DNA of 64,000 nt from Lingula anatina. Its lineage: Eukaryota; Brachiopoda; Lingulata; Lingulida; Lingulidae. The DNA lies in contig NW_019774369.1 in the NCBI RefSeq assembly GCF_001039355.2, positions 319,852 through 383,851 on the forward strand. The letters are read 5' to 3'. Below, piece after piece: positions 11,583 through 24,149 of this stretch. The notes beneath the pieces were generated by a model. The model made no database searches, was not told where the DNA came from, and saw nothing but the letters and a program-made list of their open reading frames with translations. The position numbers and the translations under genes were made by a program. Numbering within the stretch: the stretch's first letter is position 1; each line of letters opens with the position of its first letter.

Positions 11583-11860
11583 CTGTTTTTTTAAAACCTT
11601 GTCCAACGTAATATCATATAAATTCTGTATTTCTCGAATTTTTTAGAAACTTGGGACTCCGTTTCTGTTTCTGTCCTCAAAAATCAACAGACGAAGGCAC
11701 AGATACTAACAAACGAGATTTAAACGAGAGTAACAATTAAGCGTAACAGAGATAGGCATCCATTGTTCTCTGGGTTCTATTCATTCCGACCAATGAGAGA
11801 CCGTAATACGGGCTCCGCCCCCACGCGTGTAATCTCCTTCTGTTATAACTCCTTGCCTTA
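11583..11860 (-). promoter_or_regulatory. candidate promoter and 5' UTR exon on the minus strand
   Basis: A locally CpG-rich stretch with a CCAAT box (11790-11794) and a GC-box-like ggctccgcccccacgcgtg (11811-11829) lies upstream, on the minus strand, of a good splice donor (GTAAGT, 11577-11582). It is unique to the second contig. It could start the minus-strand CUB gene, whose first exon is missing, but the piece before the donor has an in-frame stop, so it would be untranslated. Weak inference. Confidence 0.25.
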
Positions 11861-12798
11861 ACTAGTATCGCCGGTATTTGTGCACCCTTGTATATACTCA
11901 CAATGTCACTTTGTAACCAAGCGGCCAGTAAACGAGTTTGGAATTACGAAATACATATATACCCAGTATCTATCTGATTACTACTGTAAAATAATATGGT
12001 GTTGCAATTTTCAAAATGAAATATTAAATCTGTCGGCTACCAACTTACAAATTGAGAAACATGTCCAGATATAGGGGGCCTAAGTCAGGTTAATGGAAAT
12101 ATAAAAATGTGATTTCAAAATTGTCAATTACCTTTTAACACCACCATACATTCTGTGGAGGGCTCTGAACACTGAACACACGACCAACCCCTCTGTTATT
12201 ATTGCCTTAAATGGTTGACCTAATTGTTCTCTACATATAAGTATGAGGTCAACCAAGATAAGCTATTCATAGTTGCACAATAATAATGAATGATGTGAAC
12301 TACATGCATATGACGCAACAAAGGCACCTGGCTAAAAATCAGCATTGTGCGTGAAACATATGTGCGCCTAACTTAGCGGTTATACGCTATATCACTTTTA
12401 ACAAAGAATCGCGTCTTGCTATAATCTAGTATGAAAGAGTCCAATACTCCTGAACGCTAAGATACAGGTATATGAAAGCAAATTGCGAAATCCAAAGTAG
12501 AGGAATTTTGTTAGCTATTCCGTGATTACATAATTTAAAAAGCAATTTTGATAAAACAATGCCAGAGTCTGGCAGTTTCTGGACAGGCGGAAAAGCTTCG
12601 GCGCATTGGTTAATTGAATTAATAATAATTAGTAAATGTCCCAAACGCCAGATCGATAAAAGCGCAGGCCTAATTTGTTTTCATTTACGTGCATATGCGT
12701 ACTGGTACTACCTGGTAGTACATTTTATATCGATCATTATGATCAAATAACTTCAGGACAAATCAAAGTTGTGAGGTGCTTACAATTTTATTACTTGC

Positions 12799-12799
<1 letters not shown>

Positions 12800-12851
<52 letters not shown>

Positions 12852-12890
12852 CAAAAAATAAAATAATAATAATAATAACAATAATAATAA
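12800..12890. repeat. (AAT)n microsatellite
   Basis: AAT run followed by imperfect AATAAC/AAT units; counterpart of 7914-7982. Confidence 0.95.
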
Positions 12891-14428
12891 AATAAAAAAT
12901 TACAAGTCTATTGCTCTGTTCTTGTGTGCGTTTGTTTCAAGTAAATTACTGTTGGCGTGATATTTGCTTGAAAATTTTTGTGTATATTACTAATAGATCT
13001 GGGATGAACCCTATTGATTTTCATAAGGATCGTGTTTATTGTCAATATGCTACAAATCCTGAAGGTTTGAAAAATTAACGTGAAAAATCCCACTGACAAT
13101 TAAAAAATGATTTTTTAAATTTTAGTTGTAAACTCATCAAATCGTGTGAACTTATATACCCGCAAGGTTTGACTTCTTTGATTTTAAAACTCTGCTGTTG
13201 ATGATTATATTAATTGGGCTAATCTTTTTATTTTCCTAACCACGTTCATTCGAAGTCATACCGGTATATATGTTGCGTGCCGTTAATTGGTGAACAAATT
13301 GTACACAAAGTGCTTGACAGGACAAGTCAAATCAGCACGACGTTCAACAGTGGAAGCAAGACTGTTTCGAACCAAACGCTGAAGCCAGTGGCTGGGGGTG
13401 GGGGGGAGGGGGGGGGGGGGCAGGTTGGGTTTGGTGGGGGGGGGGGTAAGAAGATGTTTTTGCTCGACAAACGTTAAGCATAGGTAAAAGATATACATAG
13501 TATTAGATATACATAGTATAGTATATACATATGGTATTTACTGTAATGCAATGTACACGTAGGCCTACGTGTGTGTAGAGCAAATGTTTGGAAAAAATTC
13601 CTTGTATTTTGTTACTTCAACTCGCGTTATGCAAACGTGATCGCCAAATAGGCCTAAGTAAACCAATGAATAAAAAAATCATACCTAGCGGTTCAAAATA
13701 TTTCATTATTATCATATTGAACTAGTGAAATAGACATAAACATATAGGCCCCTGTACCCTACAATTACGTAGTTACATACCCTCCTGGGCCGACATCCTT
13801 CATCCCTCATATTGTTATATTAATTATGCATATTCTTTACAAACACCGAAAGCGGCTTTTTTAGATTCTTATTTATTTATTTATATTAGGATTATGTAAG
13901 CAGCTGTGGAAAGGACATACGCCCGCTGTTTCTCTCCCTAGGTGCTCCTCCAGGTATCTTAGGTTGAGGGGTTTCTAAAATGAATCGACAGCGTTGAAGT
14001 GGAAAGAGACTGCCTTCTGTGTCATGACTAAGTCATCAGTAAAATGATTTCAAAAACAAAAGCCTGTGAAGGAAACAGCGGATTTATCTTTTTTGACGCT
14101 TTTTGCAAACATAGGGCTTCGGAGAGATCTAAAGGAATGCATTGGCAGAGTTGAAGTGGAGGAATCTATCTTCCTTGTTAGGACTTCGCCTCTTGCGTGT
14201 ATCTGTCGTATCACTAAGCAATGGCTTTCAAATATTTTTTGAATTACTTGAAGCACAGCGACTGAGTACGAATCCTCTTTTAGCTTCAGAGTGGTGACGA
14301 TGGATAACGCGCTATTTCACTATGATCCTCAGCTCGTCACCAACAACGCACTTCATAATAACTTGAAGAAAAAATATTTGGTTAACTTGCCGATTTCAGT
14401 CATTAAAATATATTTTCGAATACGGGTA

Positions 14429-14437
14429 ACACACACA

Positions 14438-14497
<60 letters not shown>
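14429..14497. repeat. (AC)n-(AT)n microsatellite
   Basis: Counterpart of 9534-9596 with a shorter AC and longer AT part. Confidence 0.95.
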
Positions 14498-14499
<2 letters not shown>

Positions 14500-15708
14500 G
14501 TGTAGTCTATGAACAAAGTTTATTCAGAAGGAATTTTTCAACTTCTTAAGAACTGTGGCTGTTATTAATTCATAATTAATAAGAAAAACAATTGAGGAAT
14601 AACAACAACAAAACAAGTATTCAGAACTTTCTAATTTGGCTTTCCACATACTGATTGTTGAAATAACACCAATTAGAAGACAGGCGAGAAATTCATTATA
14701 GCTAAAACAAAGATTGGCGTTTAGCTAATACGTGCAGATCAGACAGCTTATTAGCTTTCATAAGCGCATTACAAAATACAAATGTTCTTGTTAATTAACA
14801 GTTTTTGGGTGAAAATATCCGCTTTAGGTCTTGCACAAAATAATTGTGAGATATTTGTCCTGAAAGATGTAATTATTGCCTCTCCTAAACTACACAGCTG
14901 CCAGGTGGAATTACGCAGATGCCCAATTACATTCGCATAATTGGTCATGCAACAATCCTATTGGCGAAGATTCTCAGTGATATAAGGCCAACCTTCACTA
15001 AAAATAGCATATAAAATAAAGTGAAGAAAGACATAAATTAACCAAACAGAGTGAAAGATATTACTGAAAATTTAATACGAACACTGGATAATACGCCCAT
15101 AAAAACAGATCTCAAGAAGGCATTTGCAAGTCATTATAATATATAGTAAAAAAAAAAAAATGAGGGAGAAAAAAAAGCAAACTCATTACATACAAATCAT
15201 TCAAAACATATTATGAAAGTGAAACACACACGACAGCGCAAATACCAAAATGCAACGAAAAAATCTAGCAAAAATCAGAATAGGGTCGCACTTTTTTAAA
15301 TTCCGAAGAAGCAGTTTTCAAAAACTTAAATCTGTGCTCCCTGAATAAAGATTTCGTAAACTATGCTCCGAAGAAGTTATAAGAATTTTTAAATTTTGTG
15401 ATATGTCCCATACACAAAAAGGAACTTTTGTAACTAAACGCTGCAAAACTCCAAGCGACCAATTCAAGCATCTTCTGCAATCACTTGACTTAAAAAAGGA
15501 TACAGGATATCGAACATTATATTACACATTTCTGTTCAGTAGCACTAGCAAATAAACCAATCACTACCCTGTTAATAATATCGAAACTGATTATATACCA
15601 TAATAATGATAATGTTTTGAAAGCAACCATTGTGAAAATCTGTTTGTAAACTGTTTTGGTAGTTTTATCGTTAGCTCATATAGCCATTGTAAAAATATAC
15701 TCGAACCG

Positions 15709-15752
<44 letters not shown>

Positions 15753-16939
15753 GTATCAACTTTGCTCAAGGCATGATTTTATCTTCGATCAACCAAACTT
15801 TTTAAATCTTGACTAACTAGGTGAGAGAGGCTACTGTACAATAGCACCAGGTCTGTAGAGTTTCTGATATTAAAAAACAACATGGCCCCACCTGATAAAA
15901 TCAATTTTCCCAATTTGACATTTTTTCTTCTGCGTCAATTTCTGTAGTACATCATGTAAGTACACCCATATTTTCTTCCATTTTTTTAAAATAATGACAA
16001 GCGTGAAATGCGAAAATGTACTGACTGCCCACAAAACAAAGCAGGTTGAAGTTGTAATTATGTTTAAACCTTTACCATAAGACGATGGGAAAGGCCATGT
16101 TGTTCATAAAGAGTAGTGGTAATGGCGGCTTTTTACCTCCCACATGCGACAGATGCTTCTGCGGCGGAGGCGGCAATATGAAGTTGTAGCGTGCACTGTG
16201 TAAATTTAATAAAGATTACTCTTATGCACAGGGTTGGTTCTCATTACCAAGGTGGTAAGTGTTACCTATAGTGACGATTCTTTGGGTCATCATCAAAACA
16301 AATAATCTTGGTTATTTTGCCACTAAACACGCAATCACTTGATTGACACTTTTGCTGTCATAGCGCAATAATTGCGTATTGAACATGAAGCTTCCCCGTC
16401 AGTCAAGAACACGTGTGCATAAACAACTAGACGGACATCAAATTAACGTGGTCAGTACCAGAAGCAGTTGTCGCCCGTGCTCAATAGAAAAACAATACCA
16501 AGCATTATGACCATTCAATGCGATCTGGACTAAGTGCAGCAGGTATCTTGACCGTGCCAGCTCAAGAGGCTTCTTAAAGAATCATTGAACTTTCCTGAAA
16601 GTTGATGCAAGAAAATCTTCATGTCACCAGTATATAGACGGAAATGTGGGTCATCCAAAAGAGGGAGCCAAAACTAATATAAAGGTACCGTAACCAGAGA
16701 CGTAGTCTTTCTCTAAATATGGACATTCGCTTTCTCTGCGGAGATAACTATGAAATTGAACAATTATAACAAAAAAAAAAAAAAAAAAGAAAGAAAGAAA
16801 ATCAATCTGCGCACTTGCCTGTTAAGTAAACTTAAATGAGGTACTGTAAATGACCAAAAAACACCAAAGCGCCAACGCCATCAGTTTTTGGTAAGGAAGA
16901 CTGCAGTATATAATTTTAACATCACACCTGTATCTAATC

Positions 16940-17116
16940 ATGGATATGACGTCGGGCTGTAATTTCTCCTTACTTCTTGGGATGTCGTTGAACTCTTCAT
17001 CAATGCTGCCAGAAATGGAGTTTGACAATGTATCAACAATGGATTGGCCGGCTGGTAATTGCACAGACACGCTTCCCAATAATTCGACTTTCTACCCAAC
17101 CGCATACAATCTGTAC
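16940..17116 (+). pseudogene. truncated 5' copy of the GPCR (contig-end duplicate)
   Basis: Codes for the first 59 residues of the GPCR at 17283 and stops at the single N at 17117; the following sequence restarts at the poly-A upstream of the gene. It differs from the full copy by one residue (Asp for Gly in the Met-x-Trp-Pro context). Overlapping contig ends left unmerged are the simplest explanation, not a real partial gene. Confidence 0.85.
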
Positions 17117-17282
17117 NAAAAAAAAAAAAAAAAAAGAAAGAAAATCAATCTGCGCACTTGCCTGTTAAGTAAACTTAAATGAGGTACTGTAAATGACCAA
17201 AAAACACCAAAGCGCCAACGCCATCAGTTTTTGGTAAGGAAGACTGCAGTATATAATTTTAACATCACACCTGTATCTAATC

Positions 17283-18590
17283 ATGGATATGACGTCGGGC
17301 TGTAATTTCTCCTTACTTCTTGGGATGTCGTTGAACTCTTCATCAATGCTGCCAGAAATGGAGTTTGACAATGTATCAACAATGGGTTGGCCGGCTGGTA
17401 ATTGCACAGACACGCTTCCCAATAATTCGACTTTCTACCCAACCGCATACAATCTGTACACCGTAATAATGGGAGGATTTGCATCGGGCACCTGTTGCGT
17501 GATAGGGCTGATATGTAACCCGCTTGCAATTGCAGTATTATCCAAAGACAACACCGACTCAGCGGCTCCGTTTCTGCTCTCCATGGTAGCGGTCACGGAC
17601 ATAATGTTCAACATATTTGGTATGGTGGCATATTGTTCCGTGTCGTTCCATCCATATTCGGGCTGGCTTGAGTGGTTCTTTGTCGTGTTTCAGAACCATA
17701 TAGTACACATATGGCCGTTTGTGGCCACGGCACGGTTATCATCTACCTACATGCTAACCTTCGTCGCTTTGGATCGCTATATGGCCATCTGCAAACCCAC
17801 CGAGACGGCCGAACAGCGAACCATCGCTAGATGGCGGGTCCGCGTCGTAGCGATGCTGGTGTTTTGCTTCCTTTACAATTCACCCAAATTCTTCGACACG
17901 GAGTACGTCGGATATCTGCCATGCTCTCCGGGATCGCAAGATTTCTGCTTTAATGTTAAGGTCAAAGAATGGGGCATCTATAAAATCATTTACCGGTTCG
18001 TACTGCACGCCATTGTGAGCTATGCGATACCACTCTCGGCTATGATCACGCTGAACGTGAAGATCGTCGTGGCAGTGCGTAGAGCCGATAAAATGCGAAA
18101 CCGCGTCTCTAGCGCCGTGAAAGGTAACCAGCGTGAAGTAACGAGTATCGTCATCACGCTTTTGACCCTGTTCTTCTTGGCAGTGTTCCCTCACGTCTTG
18201 CTGCAGTTTCTCATCGTGTTCCTAAACCGCCTGCCGCATGAGTTCACCATAATGGCCCAGTGGGTCTGGCCTGTAGTGTACTTCTTAACTGGCTTCAATG
18301 CGTGCGTCAATTTTTTTGTTTACGGTCTAATGGGGTCCAAATTTCGTCGAGGTCTTAAGCGGCTGTTCGGATGCGGCAAAGATATTCCCATGGGCAGCGT
18401 GCGGGAGTCCTCCGACCAAGGATCCAGTCGCAGAACCTCAAGGCTTTCTTCAGTGGCCACTGTCCAGGGCGGTTCAAGATCCTCCAGAATTTCGTTGTCT
18501 TCGCGGCTGTCCACAGCTTCCTCGGACCTGGAGAATGGGCCAGTTATTGTGAGGGTTTCCTCAGTGACCACTCACCAGACTGTACTGTAG
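17283..18590 (+). CDS. class A (rhodopsin-like) GPCR, FMRFamide-receptor-like, intronless
   Basis: 435 residues, seven hydrophobic segments, no intron. The N-terminus (about residues 1-58) has several N-glycosylation sequons (NFS, NSS, NVS, NCT, NST). TM2 has the conserved Asp (VAVTDIMFNIF); TM3 ends in LDRYMAICKP, the DRY motif; TM4 is followed by FLYNSPKFFDTE, the pattern of FMRFamide-type peptide receptors; TM5 has the Pro of YAIPLS; TM7 has NFFVY in place of NPxxY, then a basic helix 8 with a probable palmitoylation Cys (RLFGC). The tail (about 375-435) is rich in Ser and Arg. Unusual points: no Cys at the usual top of TM3, and TM6 reads FFLAVFPH instead of CWxP. The chosen Met is the first in frame, followed by another two codons on. 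Ligand unknown; the family call is by motif. GC content is higher than in the flanks. Confidence 0.85.
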   Translation: MDMTSGCNFSLLLGMSLNSSSMLPEMEFDNVSTMGWPAGNCTDTLPNNSTFYPTAYNLYTVIMGGFASGTCCVIGLICNPLAIAVLSKDNTDSAAPFLLSMVAVTDIMFNIFGMVAYCSVSFHPYSGWLEWFFVVFQNHIVHIWPFVATARLSSTYMLTFVALDRYMAICKPTETAEQRTIARWRVRVVAMLVFCFLYNSPKFFDTEYVGYLPCSPGSQDFCFNVKVKEWGIYKIIYRFVLHAIVSYAIPLSAMITLNVKIVVAVRRADKMRNRVSSAVKGNQREVTSIVITLLTLFFLAVFPHVLLQFLIVFLNRLPHEFTIMAQWVWPVVYFLTGFNACVNFFVYGLMGSKFRRGLKRLFGCGKDIPMGSVRESSDQGSSRRTSRLSSVATVQGGSRSSRISLSSRLSTASSDLENGPVIVRVSSVTTHQTVL

Positions 18591-20270
18591 GAGCCTCCCT
18601 GGTTAGACGCTGACCACCAATGAAAGGGGACGGTTGGAGGAGGAATTGTTCCAGTCCTAAAGTGTTACAATGTAATGTAACAAACATTGTCACAATACTA
18701 CATATCGTCCAAAGTAAGACTAATTTAAGGACTCTCCATATACTAAAAGATATTTCAGTTACCTAGAAAATTGCGTAGAATCTAAAACACCATTCATGCG
18801 TAACGTCCGTGTATTGCACTCTCGTGTTCATCGTTTTTGGTCAAAATTTAGTAATAACCAATACAAATTTTTCTTGCAAACTTTTAGTTGGCAGTTATAT
18901 TGCTGCAAACTTTTCATTTTGCTAAGGGAAAACGTTTGATAGCGATCTCCCCTCCTTATTTCAGGCTTTAATTTACTGAAACCGAACCCTTTTATGTTAA
19001 AAAATGCAATAACACCACTTTGACAAACCTACCTTTTTGCACATTATGCACCATATAATTACCCTTCGTGTCCTCGTTCAAACAATTTTTGTTTAAAGTT
19101 GTGACACATATTCTGACATGGGTTAGACGTGACCATATACATGTATCCTAACGAAATCTATGAATTTCAGCAGCAACTTATACATTTATTCAACGGAAAC
19201 ACACATGTAAATTCTTAACACTTGTGCGAGAGATACACGCTACAGCTGTAGTGTGAAAATGATCTGAAAAAGTGTAAGATTGAATGAAAAGCGAGTAACT
19301 ATGTCAGGGTTCATTGAAGGTGAACATGCTGCTATATCATTATGTATTTCATACATTTCTCATGGTGCATGGTGAGTTCTACTTTTATATTTTTGGGTAA
19401 ACAGTTACTTTATAATCCGACTTATTGCTTGCAATTTAATGATGTCGAACCAGTTCTTTAGATTTATAATAATCCTCAATTAGCCGGAAGAACCGATAAG
19501 CCAGAAGAATTAATCCAGAAGCAGTACAACTACTTGTTTTGATGGAAAAAATCTCGCGGCAAAAGAACAACATAGGTGACATATTATGAACCACAACTAT
19601 GATGTTATTATATAAGTAAAAAAGTTCTCGTGCTTCTTTTCATCACAAGTCTTGAAGCACAAAAATTAAAAAGTGCTACAGTCTATTTGTTTTTTCACTG
19701 TTTCGATGGTGAAAAATGGCTGACATCTTAATACCCGACCTCGGCTCTACGGGTTAGCCACTTGATCAAGCCCTTTGGTGAAGGTTCGAAATGGCAAATT
19801 AAGTGTTGTATCTTTAGAAACAATTCAAATTTTGTAAGACCGTTGACCTTTTGGCGTTCACGTGTTGTACAGGTGCACTTTAATGAAACGATTTTTAGAC
19901 CAGGTCATGTTAGTTAAACGGCACGAAGGAAGCTTGATGTATATTTCCAGAACACGCCGTGCTTATTAATTTTAGTGTTTCATTTCTTGCCGTATTATCA
20001 AAGTTTCATGGTAAACTGTGAGCAGCTTAGAACTTTTCACAATTATTATGATAGTTTAAAGTCACGCAATGACTATTAGACATATTTTTTTGAATTTTGA
20101 ACTCCTGGCCTTAATTCACCAATGTATACATATAGTACTATTATTCCTAATCAACACGGTAGACATATCCAGTCCCGTTGGATTATTTATGAACTAGAGA
20201 CCCCTAAAACTTGAATTTCAATAGTGTAATTTTTGGACTTCCTTCATGATGGCTATGGAAAATAGAAAGC
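18591..20270. other. no gene seen; GPCR 3' flank and intergenic
   Basis: AT-rich sequence without a supported coding region. It contains 19412-19617, which has a diverged copy at 23935-24115, and a segment near 19830-19880 resembling 20925-20970; both look like old dispersed repeats. Confidence 0.6.
19412..19617 (+). repeat. diverged direct repeat, copy 1
   Basis: Shares with 23935-24115 the words taatgatg.cgaac, aatcctcaatt, cggcaa.agaacaa.ataggtgaca and ataagtaaa in the same order and orientation. Confidence 0.65.
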
Positions 20271-20271
20271 A

Positions 20272-20341
20272 AATATTATATTATATTATATTATATTATA
20301 TTATATTATATTATATTATATTATATTATATTATATTATAC
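20272..20341. repeat. (TATAT)n pentanucleotide microsatellite
   Basis: Perfect run of the unit attat/tatat. Confidence 0.95.
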
Positions 20342-20702
20342 GGACCTAAGCCAATATTCAGTCTTTTAACATATGGCAGGCAAAATGGCACCAAATGACA
20401 AGACTTCTGTTTAACTGAAACCAGCAAAGATAAACTGTGTGGAATCTGTCGATTTTCTAACCCTGTTAAGAGGTGGGTAGATTATTTCCACGGGTTTCCC
20501 ATGTAAGGTAATTATCTTTTTTATCAGGTGATATACTTCTCACATAACGGTGCTTAAGTCTGGGCTCTTAATTTCCGCTGATCTTTCTTGATAATTGTAG
20601 CTGTTACAAGACTTCTCGATTGGAAGGAAAGCGCACATGTCAAGAAACGCGTTTAGGACAAATAAGAGACGAATAGCCTGCAGCCATGCGTCAGGGGTTT
20701 TC

Positions 20703-20706
20703 AAAA

Positions 20707-20749
<43 letters not shown>

Positions 20750-20752
20750 AAA
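20703..20752. repeat. (AAAT)n microsatellite
   Basis: Perfect aaat tetramer run. Confidence 0.95.
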
Positions 20753-22289
20753 GAAAAATGAAAACAAATGGATAGAAATAAAAAGAATTGATGTTTAAAA
20801 ACATTAGAAAATTAAATATGGAAAAGGAATTATAAAAAAAAAAAAATAGAGAAAGATAGCAACAATGTCGAAATCAAGGAACGGAATGTTATCCGTGTCC
20901 AGTGTTCGTGTATTTAATGCAATTCTGACTTTTTGGCGTTTACGTGTTATACAGATGCACATTAATAAAATGATAAAACAGTATATGGCATTCCTACAAA
21001 CAATTCAATTATTATATCTCCTAACAACGTTAACATACTCGTTTTAATGTCCATTACTGGAATACTATATCCTTAAGATAATTGGATTACTTCGCACTAA
21101 GATCAATTTGGTGAATGTTTTTCCGGAAACAGCAAGGGGGTTGGACTCTCAAGACGAAAGTACGTTGAGTTTATTGATGACCGTGATATTCTCTGTCACA
21201 CACAGTACACTAAGCCTTTCGCTGTACACTAAAGCCTAGATTACATATGGCACGGGTGCCTCGCGGTGAAACTGTATACGATTTTCCGTTCGATGTTTTT
21301 TTTTCTTTTTTTTTTATCATCGGAAGTGTCTACATGACGTGCGGGTACAATGCCATTTCTCCTACATGGCCTTAAGGTCGCGTAGGGAAAATCAGTTGTT
21401 GTGTGAAAAGCGATCGCACGGAGCACTTTCAGTCTCGGTGCAGTTGCAGATCGATACGTTATCGGGCACCCTACGATTTAGGCACCAATGTGGTCAGAGG
21501 GAAACGTACGACTTGAAATTGATGCAAGTGAATTACTCTTAATTATCAGCATCTTTACGATAATGGTTGGGTCTACGGGGCTTACGATTTAAAATTTTTT
21601 GATAGATGTTTTAGCACAACTGAATCGCACAGGCTACGGATATTAGGAGACAGTGAATTTCGCACGATTTAGCATTAAGGCCACTGCATGCCTCCACACA
21701 GTGCATCACCGTACGCACATCGCATGGCAAACTGAACACCTGAAGAAAACCAAGATGTGCAGTTTCCTTTAAGTTTACATATAATTTGGCGTACTGTTTG
21801 AGAATAGTGAAAGAGACAAAATGCCTGGGTTATCAAACTCATCGTACTTTCATTTTGAGAGGTCAACCCCTTTGAACTTTTTCAATAGTGTAGGTACATC
21901 AATTTAGTGACCTGATCAAGAGGTAAAGCACTCAAAGATAAGGCCAAAAAGCTGCGGTATTTTGAGATACAATCCTTTGACATTTCATTAATATTTCCAT
22001 TCATCTTTTAATAATTTTAAGCATAAGCCTATGCACAAACCGAGAAATTATATGCGTATGACACCTTTTTGTATTAGTTTTAGTTTAATTAAATACGTCA
22101 ATGTTATGGATTTCTATATATTTACCATAGTGTTGATGATATAGCGGATCGCACCTAGTCATTAGTCCTTGCTTTAGAAAGCCATTGGTAATACAGTTTG
22201 CCACACGGAGAAATTATTTCTCCGGTACATTATCAATATATTATCAGTATATAGCCGTGTGCAGCGAAGAAAGAGTTGTCTTACTAAAC
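20753..22289. other. no gene seen
   Basis: Intergenic. A more CpG-rich island around 21330-21520 has short open frames on both strands but no recognisable domain. Confidence 0.55.
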
Positions 22290-22330
22290 CACTATAAAGT
22301 ATACCCTTTCCACGGGTATACTTTATAGTG
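22290..22330. repeat. perfect 17-bp inverted repeat, 7-nt loop
   Basis: Left arm cactataaagtataccc (22290-22306), loop tttccac, right arm gggtatactttatagtg (22314-22330), fully complementary. Function unknown. Confidence 0.9.
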
Positions 22331-23934
22331 TTGCTGATGTGGGATATATAAGAAATCAAGATCAAACTGGCAATACCGAAACCTGGAACCAATCATCATT
22401 TACCTATACTTAGAGGAATAATATAATCATTTATTAGGTAAAATTGCAACCCTAAGGTTGAAGTTGTACGAAGTATGTTTAAAAGAAAATTGACAATAAA
22501 CTTTAAATTATAAAACAACAAACTGTTCCTAAAATACTACAGATTAAAAAAAAGACGTTCATAAATTACTACAAATTAAAAAGCCAATAATTAATAAAGG
22601 AACTGTTAAAACGTTCTGTCTTCACTTTTGGTTGTAAGAATTTGGTGTTGTTTCGTAAAGTATGGGTATTTCGAGCAATAATGCATTTCTATTACTCTTT
22701 ATACTGTTAAATGCACACCTTTAGGAATCTTATCTAATTTTGTATGTCAAGTGAACTTGTTTACATTTACATATATATATATTATTATTTAGAGATTTTT
22801 ATGTTAAAACATATGAAATTATTGCACTATATAATTCTTAGGTCGTATTCTTTGTCAACAAATGAGCTATGTCCAATAAAGATTGATTGAATGTGGGGTT
22901 CATCAACCAGATTACTTCGTGTAGGCCTATCTAATGTGTATTAACACTGCCAGTGTTGCATAATATTTCTATATAGTATTTGTTTATGAGGTCGCATTCC
23001 TGTTAATAGAGAAGTAATACGCAACTTCAAAGATGAAACTGGTTAATAAGATATGAAGCGCTCCAGGCAGGAAAGTTTTCTTTTTAATTCCCCAACGTTT
23101 CGTGTAATGCATCACTGAGGTATGTGCATATGTCCCAAAGTTGGACGATTACATGTACACCTGTTTGTGTCGGCAAAAACTGTACCAATAAAACTAATTT
23201 CTGAATATTTTCTTCCTTTTCCCTTCATTCCGTTCAGTAAGGCTACGACTAGCTGTTGGTGACATGGACATGGAAATCAAAACATTTTCCAACGTAACAG
23301 TACACTTCAAAAAGGAAAATTCCCAGAAAACTGGAACCGATTAAACGGTTGAATCTTTGAGGGCGCACGACAAAATAAAGAAAGCATTTTACTATGACCA
23401 CTTCATCACCTTATAAAAATCCGGCTGTTGTTTTTAGAAAAAGTCATGAAACAGTTACAGATACAAGTACGACTAGATTTCCAGTTTGATTAAGACATTT
23501 TTATTCCAGCGGTAGTCAAAATAACCCTGTAACTTAAACTGTAACCTTTGACAACTCGATATTCCCACAAGTCGGAACACCTGCTTAAACAAATTGTATA
23601 GCTCGTTTGCCTCCCTCCTCCGATGCTTTTTGCCAACATCATCGTTTACCCGCTTTCGGTCTATTCAGACACTACATCTTATCGTGTCTTTTCCAACTCT
23701 GAGATATGCTGGAATGTTGATTTTCACTTTAAAACTGATTATGCAGTTTTAAAGTTTTGAAGATATCATATTTATATTGAAAGCACTCTTCGTTACGGTT
23801 TCTTGTGTCTAGTTTCTCCCTCCCCCTCTCTTTTGTCAATAAACATTATCTGAACGGAACCGTAATAAGCCTTTGATTTGATGCATATACCCAATTTGCA
23901 CTTGCATTCTGCAGGCAAAGATACATTGACCTCA
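22331..23934. other. no gene seen
   Basis: AT-rich intergenic sequence; no supported coding, RNA or mobile element features recognised. Confidence 0.5.
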
Positions 23935-24115
23935 CAATCCGATTTACTGCCTGCAATCTAATGATGCCGAACCCGTACTCTACATCTATAGCAATCCTCA
24001 ATTGGTCACAAGAATCGATAGCAGTTTTGATTAAAAAAAAAGCTGGCGGCAAGAGAACAAGATAGGTGACAAATAATGAACAATAACTATCATGTTACTG
24101 TATAAATAAGTAAAT
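23935..24115 (+). repeat. diverged direct repeat, copy 2
   Basis: Partner of 19412-19617, same orientation. Confidence 0.65.
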
Positions 24116-24149
24116 CCTTTCCAGACGGCATCAGCTGAGGTGTACTGTA

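Larger units (their letters stand above)
11853..16370. repeat. duplicated block, unit B (non-coding)
   Basis: Near-copy of 6071-11468 without the exon-2 fragment and MITE. It runs into unique sequence upstream of the GPCR at about 16371. I see no recognisable gene. Short frames open on both strands at 14050-14256 (and 9144-9350 in unit A) are conserved between the copies but match no family I know. Confidence 0.75.
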
